Part shown: positions 6,585 to 8,990 of the stretch, piece after piece | Layout: the number at the start of each line of letters is the position of its first letter | How positions within the stretch are numbered: the first letter of the stretch is position 1 | DNA from: an uncultured Oscillospiraceae bacterium | Lineage (GTDB): Bacteria > Bacillota > Clostridia > Oscillospirales > Oscillospiraceae | NCBI GenBank assembly: GCA_900758955.1 | Contig: CAAETL010000050.1 | Span: 1 to 8,990, forward strand | Length of the DNA: 8,990 nt | Direction of reading: 5' to 3' | Made by a program: the position numbers and the translations under genes | The notes under the pieces: model-generated | What the model was told of the DNA's origin: nothing | Database searches by the model: none | Seen by the model: only the letters and a program-made list of their open reading frames with translations

Positions 6585-7259
6585 ATGTCTATTCCGGCAA
6601 ACAAGATATATCCCCGCACCGGTGACCGGCAAACCGTTTACTTAAACGCTGTGGTAAAAAATCCACGGATTCAGATCGGCGCGTACACGATGTACAACGA
6701 CTTTGTACACGATCCGGTGGATTTTGAACAAAACAATGTGCTCTATCACTATCCCATTAATCAGGATCGTTTGCAGATCGGGAAGTTTTGTTCCATTGCC
6801 TGCGGCGCTAAATTTTTATTTACCAGCGCCAATCACACCATGGGTTCCCTGTCCACCTATCCCTTTCCGCTGTTTTTTGAGGAATGGGACTTACCGATTT
6901 CCCAAGTGACCACGGCCTGGGATAACCGGGGCGACATTGTGATTGGACATGACGTTTGGATTGGCTATGAGGCCGTCATTTTATCCGGCGTTCAGATTGG
7001 AAACGGCGCAATTATAGGCGCCAGAGCGGTGGTAACCAAGGATGTGCCGCCCTATACCATCGTGGGAGGGGTTCCCGCAAAGCCCATCAAAAAACGGTTT
7101 GACCCGGAGACCATCAAACGCTTGGAGGACCTGCGGTGGTGGGACTTACCCCACGAGGAAGTAAAACAGCTCCTGCCGGCCATCAGAAGTGGCGAGGTAG
7201 AGGAGTTGCTGTGCGCCTATGAGCGCATGCGCGGAAAAAAGCTGGAAAAAGAGCCCTGA
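6585..7259 (+). CDS. Vat-like hexapeptide acetyltransferase (xenobiotic/streptogramin A type)
   Basis: This 224-aa protein resembles the xenobiotic acetyltransferase (XAT) group, which includes Vat enzymes that acetylate streptogramin A and CatB-type chloramphenicol acetyltransferases. Shared with Vat are the N-terminal IYP region, VLYHYPI (52-58), LQIGKFCSI (63-71), the SANH segment with likely catalytic H84, TYPF (91-94), [12 protein letters not shown] (116-127), left-handed beta-helix hexapeptides to about 165, [14 protein letters not shown] (160-173), and a WW-containing C-terminal helix. Length is near the 210-220 aa typical of Vat. AAGGAG lies 5 nt before the ATG. Acetyl-CoA should be the donor; the acceptor is not known, and chromosomal Vat-like proteins often have untested substrates. 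No confident promoter was seen. The 130-aa gene follows after 48 nt. Confidence 0.88.
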   Translation: MSIPANKIYPRTGDRQTVYLNAVVKNPRIQIGAYTMYNDFVHDPVDFEQNNVLYHYPINQDRLQIGKFCSIACGAKFLFTSANHTMGSLSTYPFPLFFEEWDLPISQVTTAWDNRGDIVIGHDVWIGYEAVILSGVQIGNGAIIGARAVVTKDVPPYTIVGGVPAKPIKKRFDPETIKRLEDLRWWDLPHEEVKQLLPAIRSGEVEELLCAYERMRGKKLEKEP

Positions 7260-7307
7260 ACAACACAACCAAATCACATTGAACAGAAGGGAAGGGAATA
7301 CCACCGT

Positions 7308-7700
7308 ATGACGAGTCTCTATTACCTGGCCAACAGAAGCTGTCCGCTTACCCAGGTGGAGCAGGAGCGGATCACCCAAATACTACGGGACTCCGCGGCA
7401 TGCTATCCCCATGTAGAAATCGGGGAGACCCTCTGTCAGTATTCCCGCGACTTGGAGGAGGACCCGGCCTGTATTTTTTCCGGCGCGGTTAAGCTGCCCT
7501 ATTCCTGTGAGATCCCGGACCAGGATCTGATTGACATCCAGTCGGAGGCGCTGTTCTTCTTTATGGAGTGGCTCACCAAACTACGCCGGGCCCTTCCCGA
7601 CGCGCAGTGGGATGTTTCCCTGGAGGGCTTTCCCTTTCTCTGGGAGGAGGAGTCGGGATGGCGGCTTATGACCGACGAGGAATACCAGGCGTACTGCTGA
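7308..7700 (+). CDS. Hypothetical 130-aa acidic protein
   Basis: I do not recognise this family. The protein is acidic and soluble-looking, with no signal peptide or membrane segment. Five cysteines (positions 12, 32, 43, 55, 67) are scattered without a metal-binding pattern, apart from a sixth as the last residue. A hydrophobic, aromatic helix-like stretch lies around ALFFFMEWL (81-89), and the C-terminus is Trp- and Glu-rich. GAAGGGAAGGG upstream can serve as ribosome binding site, about 11 nt from the ATG. It lies 48 nt after the acetyltransferase on the same strand, so co-transcription is plausible, but the two need not be functionally linked. Base composition and codon use look like its neighbours, which supports real coding. 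Confidence 0.75.
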   Translation: MTSLYYLANRSCPLTQVEQERITQILRDSAACYPHVEIGETLCQYSRDLEEDPACIFSGAVKLPYSCEIPDQDLIDIQSEALFFFMEWLTKLRRALPDAQWDVSLEGFPFLWEEESGWRLMTDEEYQAYC

Positions 7701-7759
7701 TGGGTCTTTATCTTTCGAGATTGGAAAATACTTCCGACGAAATGTTTTTCAATCCGGTA

Positions 7760-7788
7760 TGGTCAAATTCCTGAAAGTGAGCTATACT
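7760..7788 (+). promoter_or_regulatory. Sigma-A-like promoter of the cysteine-rich protein gene
   Basis: TATACT (7783-7788) is a good -10 box; TGGTCA (7760-7765), 17 nt upstream, matches the -35 consensus at four of six positions. Transcription would begin near 7795, leaving a leader of about 80 nt containing the hairpin at 7827-7863. Confidence 0.5.
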
Positions 7789-7826
7789 AGATACCAATCA
7801 TGTTCCAATGCATCCACAATATGAGA

Positions 7827-7863
7827 AAACCGCGGCGGCCTGCTTCTTACGGTCCGCGGGTTT
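7827..7863 (+). other. Leader hairpin, possible attenuator
   Basis: AAACCGCGG (7827-7835) pairs with CCGCGGGTTT (7854-7863) with one bulged G, around an 18-nt loop. Only three U follow, so it is a weak terminator at best. It sits directly before the ribosome binding site (GAGAGGAG) of the gene at 7877 and might tune its expression or stabilise the message. Confidence 0.45.
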
Positions 7864-7876
7864 GAGAGGAGTCGTT

Positions 7877-8497
7877 ATGGTGGAGAACGCAAAGCGTTCC
7901 TTGGCGTTCCTGTGCCCCGCCTGCCGTCAGGCGGTGATTCTGGAACGCAGTGTTTTTGAGTTGGCGGCCTCCAACAGCCGGCTGAGCTGTCCCTGTGGAA
8001 AATCCGCCCTGACCATTGACGTCATGGGGGACCGGGTGCGGCTCACCGTGCCCTGCCTGCTCTGTGAGGAGGAGCACACGGTGACCTGCTCCACCCACGC
8101 CTTTCTTCATGAGAAGACGTTGGCCTTTTCCTGCGCGGCTTCCGGACTGGACTGTTGTTACGTGGGGGAGGAAGGGCCGGTATTCGCCGCCATGAAGCGG
8201 CTGGAGGAGACCGTGGACCAGTTGGAATCCGAAGCCGGGGACCAGGGTACCTTCCTGAACGATGTGGTGATGGAGGAGATCTTATCCGAAATCCGGGACA
8301 TCGGCCAGCGGGATGGAATCTCCTGCACCTGCGGCAGCCGCGAATGGAAGCTGAAAATTAATTACAGCTCAGTGGAGCTGTTCTGCGCCCAGTGCGGCGC
8401 GGCCCTGCGCATACCCGCCGCCACCCTGTCTGACGTGGAGGATCTGTGTTGCAAACCAAAGATCCTCCTTCACGGGGACAAGCCCAAGGAAACCTAA
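7877..8497 (+). CDS. Cysteine-rich zinc-ribbon-like protein of unknown function
   Basis: This 206-aa cytoplasmic protein has paired cysteines suggesting three metal-binding ribbons: C13-x2-C16 with C38-x-C40, C60-x2-C63 with later cysteines (C71, C86, C93/C94), and C150-x-C152 with C170-x2-C173. Zinc is the likely ligand by analogy with zinc ribbons. A charged helical stretch (about 102-145, rich in Glu) separates the second and third ribbons and could mediate oligomerisation. The reading frame extends up to an ATG at 7808, but the ATG at 7877 is preferred: GAGGAG precedes it by 5 nt, homology-like content (FLCPACR) begins here, and the earlier ATG has no ribosome binding site and spans the leader hairpin. 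I do not recognise the family; nucleic-acid or protein binding is possible but not shown. Confidence 0.85.
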   Translation: MVENAKRSLAFLCPACRQAVILERSVFELAASNSRLSCPCGKSALTIDVMGDRVRLTVPCLLCEEEHTVTCSTHAFLHEKTLAFSCAASGLDCCYVGEEGPVFAAMKRLEETVDQLESEAGDQGTFLNDVVMEEILSEIRDIGQRDGISCTCGSREWKLKINYSSVELFCAQCGAALRIPAATLSDVEDLCCKPKILLHGDKPKET

Positions 8498-8520
8498 CCC
8501 GATTGTACAGCGAAAACCCG

Positions 8521-8553
8521 AAAAGCCCCATCGCAGGAAGCGATGGGGCTTTT
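8521..8553. terminator. Bidirectional intrinsic terminator
   Basis: AAAAGCCCCATCGC (8521-8534) and its exact complement (8540-8553) form a 14-bp stem with a 5-nt loop, with U-runs on both strands. It lies between convergent genes: 23 nt after the stop at 8497 and 1 nt after the minus-strand stop at 8555-8557, so it can end both transcripts. Confidence 0.93.
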
Positions 8554-8554
8554 G

Positions 8555-8990
8555 TTATGAGGGAGTGGACGACTGCTCCGCCTCTGCCTGCAAAGCCTTG
8601 GGGGCCTTGGCTTTGCAGATGAGCTGGGTCATGGTGCCCATGGGGCAGTAGACGCACCAGGTGCGGGGCCGGAAGAGAAGCATGGTAATGAATCCCAACA
8701 CAGTGGAGGTGAGCATCACGCTATAAAAACCAAAGGCGAACTGGGCGACCCAGGGGGCCAGCAGGGCACCGTGATAAGCCCATTGCCAGGGCAGGCGGAA
8801 GGTCCAAAGCAGGGTTACCGCCTGGCCCAGGTCCCGGGAGCCGGCGAACACCAGATACGTGGTGAAAAGCATGTTGCAAAACATCAGGAGAAAAAAGATA
8901 AGAAAGCCGTAGCGGAACCCCTTGGATTTCAGCCAGCGGGGGACGGGTAGCCGCCGGGAGAGCTTGCATCTCTCTCCCAGGATGCCCAGA
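8555..8990 (-). CDS. Membrane protein with C-terminal CxxCP motif, N-terminus outside window (4Fe-4S/NapH-like)
   Basis: The frame is open through the right edge of the window, so only the last 144 residues are visible. In these, hydrophobic segments at about 28-49, 76-106 and possibly 56-70 indicate an integral membrane protein. Near the C-terminus RPRTWCVYCPMGTM carries C112-x2-C115-P, a pattern seen in membrane-bound Fe-S or electron-transfer proteins of the NapH/YccM/RnfE-associated kind. The visible start, GILGERCK, is also like the stretch that follows a CP motif in such proteins. The last ~20 residues are a soluble Ala/Glu/Ser tail. The internal ATG at 8882-8884 is probably not the start because the upstream residues continue the same membrane protein. 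A redox role is inferred; which pathway it serves cannot be told. Confidence 0.75.
   Translation of the reverse strand, partial: LGILGERCKLSRRLPVPRWLKSKGFRYGFLIFFLLMFCNMLFTTYLVFAGSRDLGQAVTLLWTFRLPWQWAYHGALLAPWVAQFAFGFYSVMLTSTVLGFITMLLFRPRTWCVYCPMGTMTQLICKAKAPKALQAEAEQSSTPS

Noticed and set aside
7808..7876. Upstream ATG for the cysteine-rich protein
   Set aside because: No ribosome binding site precedes it, it lies only about 13 nt after the predicted transcription start, and the segment contains the leader hairpin.

Overview
The window looks like chromosome from a spore-forming, GC-rich member of the Clostridia, probably Oscillospiraceae-like. The reasons are two forespore spoVA genes, strong AGGAGG-type ribosome binding sites, sigma-A-type promoters and a protein with S-layer homology (SLH) domains. 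The exact genus cannot be read from the sequence. No phage, IS element, CRISPR array, rRNA or tRNA was seen.

Layout. (1) 44-610, minus: a family-4 (Fe-S) uracil-DNA glycosylase with its own promoter. (2) 773-4612, minus: a very large secreted protein with three SLH domains, a repetitive beta-strand region, two InlB/flg_new-type B repeats and a C-terminal beta-helix-like half. Its roughly 225-nt leader (4613-4837) carries a sigma-A-like promoter, a class-I cyclic-di-GMP (GEMM-I) riboswitch aptamer, and a perfect intrinsic terminator just upstream of the ribosome binding site. (3) 4912-6313, minus: spoVAD and spoVAE, overlapping by 8 nt, with no spoVAC in front. They are preceded by a sigma-A-like promoter and a tiny 6-codon ORF with an excellent ribosome binding site. 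(4) 6585-7700, plus: a Vat-like hexapeptide (xenobiotic) acetyltransferase followed by an unrecognised 130-aa protein. (5) 7877-8497, plus: a cysteine-rich, zinc-ribbon-like protein with its own promoter and a leader hairpin. It is separated by a bidirectional terminator from (6) 8555-8990, minus: the C-terminal part of a membrane protein with a CxxCP motif, cut by the window edge.

The most noteworthy system is the riboswitch-controlled surface protein. Cyclic di-GMP would be sensed in the leader RNA, and the choice between reading through or stopping at the terminator (4645-4678) would set production of a wall-anchored, adhesin-like protein. This fits the known use of c-di-GMP to switch between motile and attached states in clostridia. 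The leader also holds a 14-bp direct repeat, a second palindrome sharing bases with the terminator, and a segment complementary to the ribosome binding site, so the switching mechanism may be elaborate. The direction of the switch cannot be told from sequence alone.
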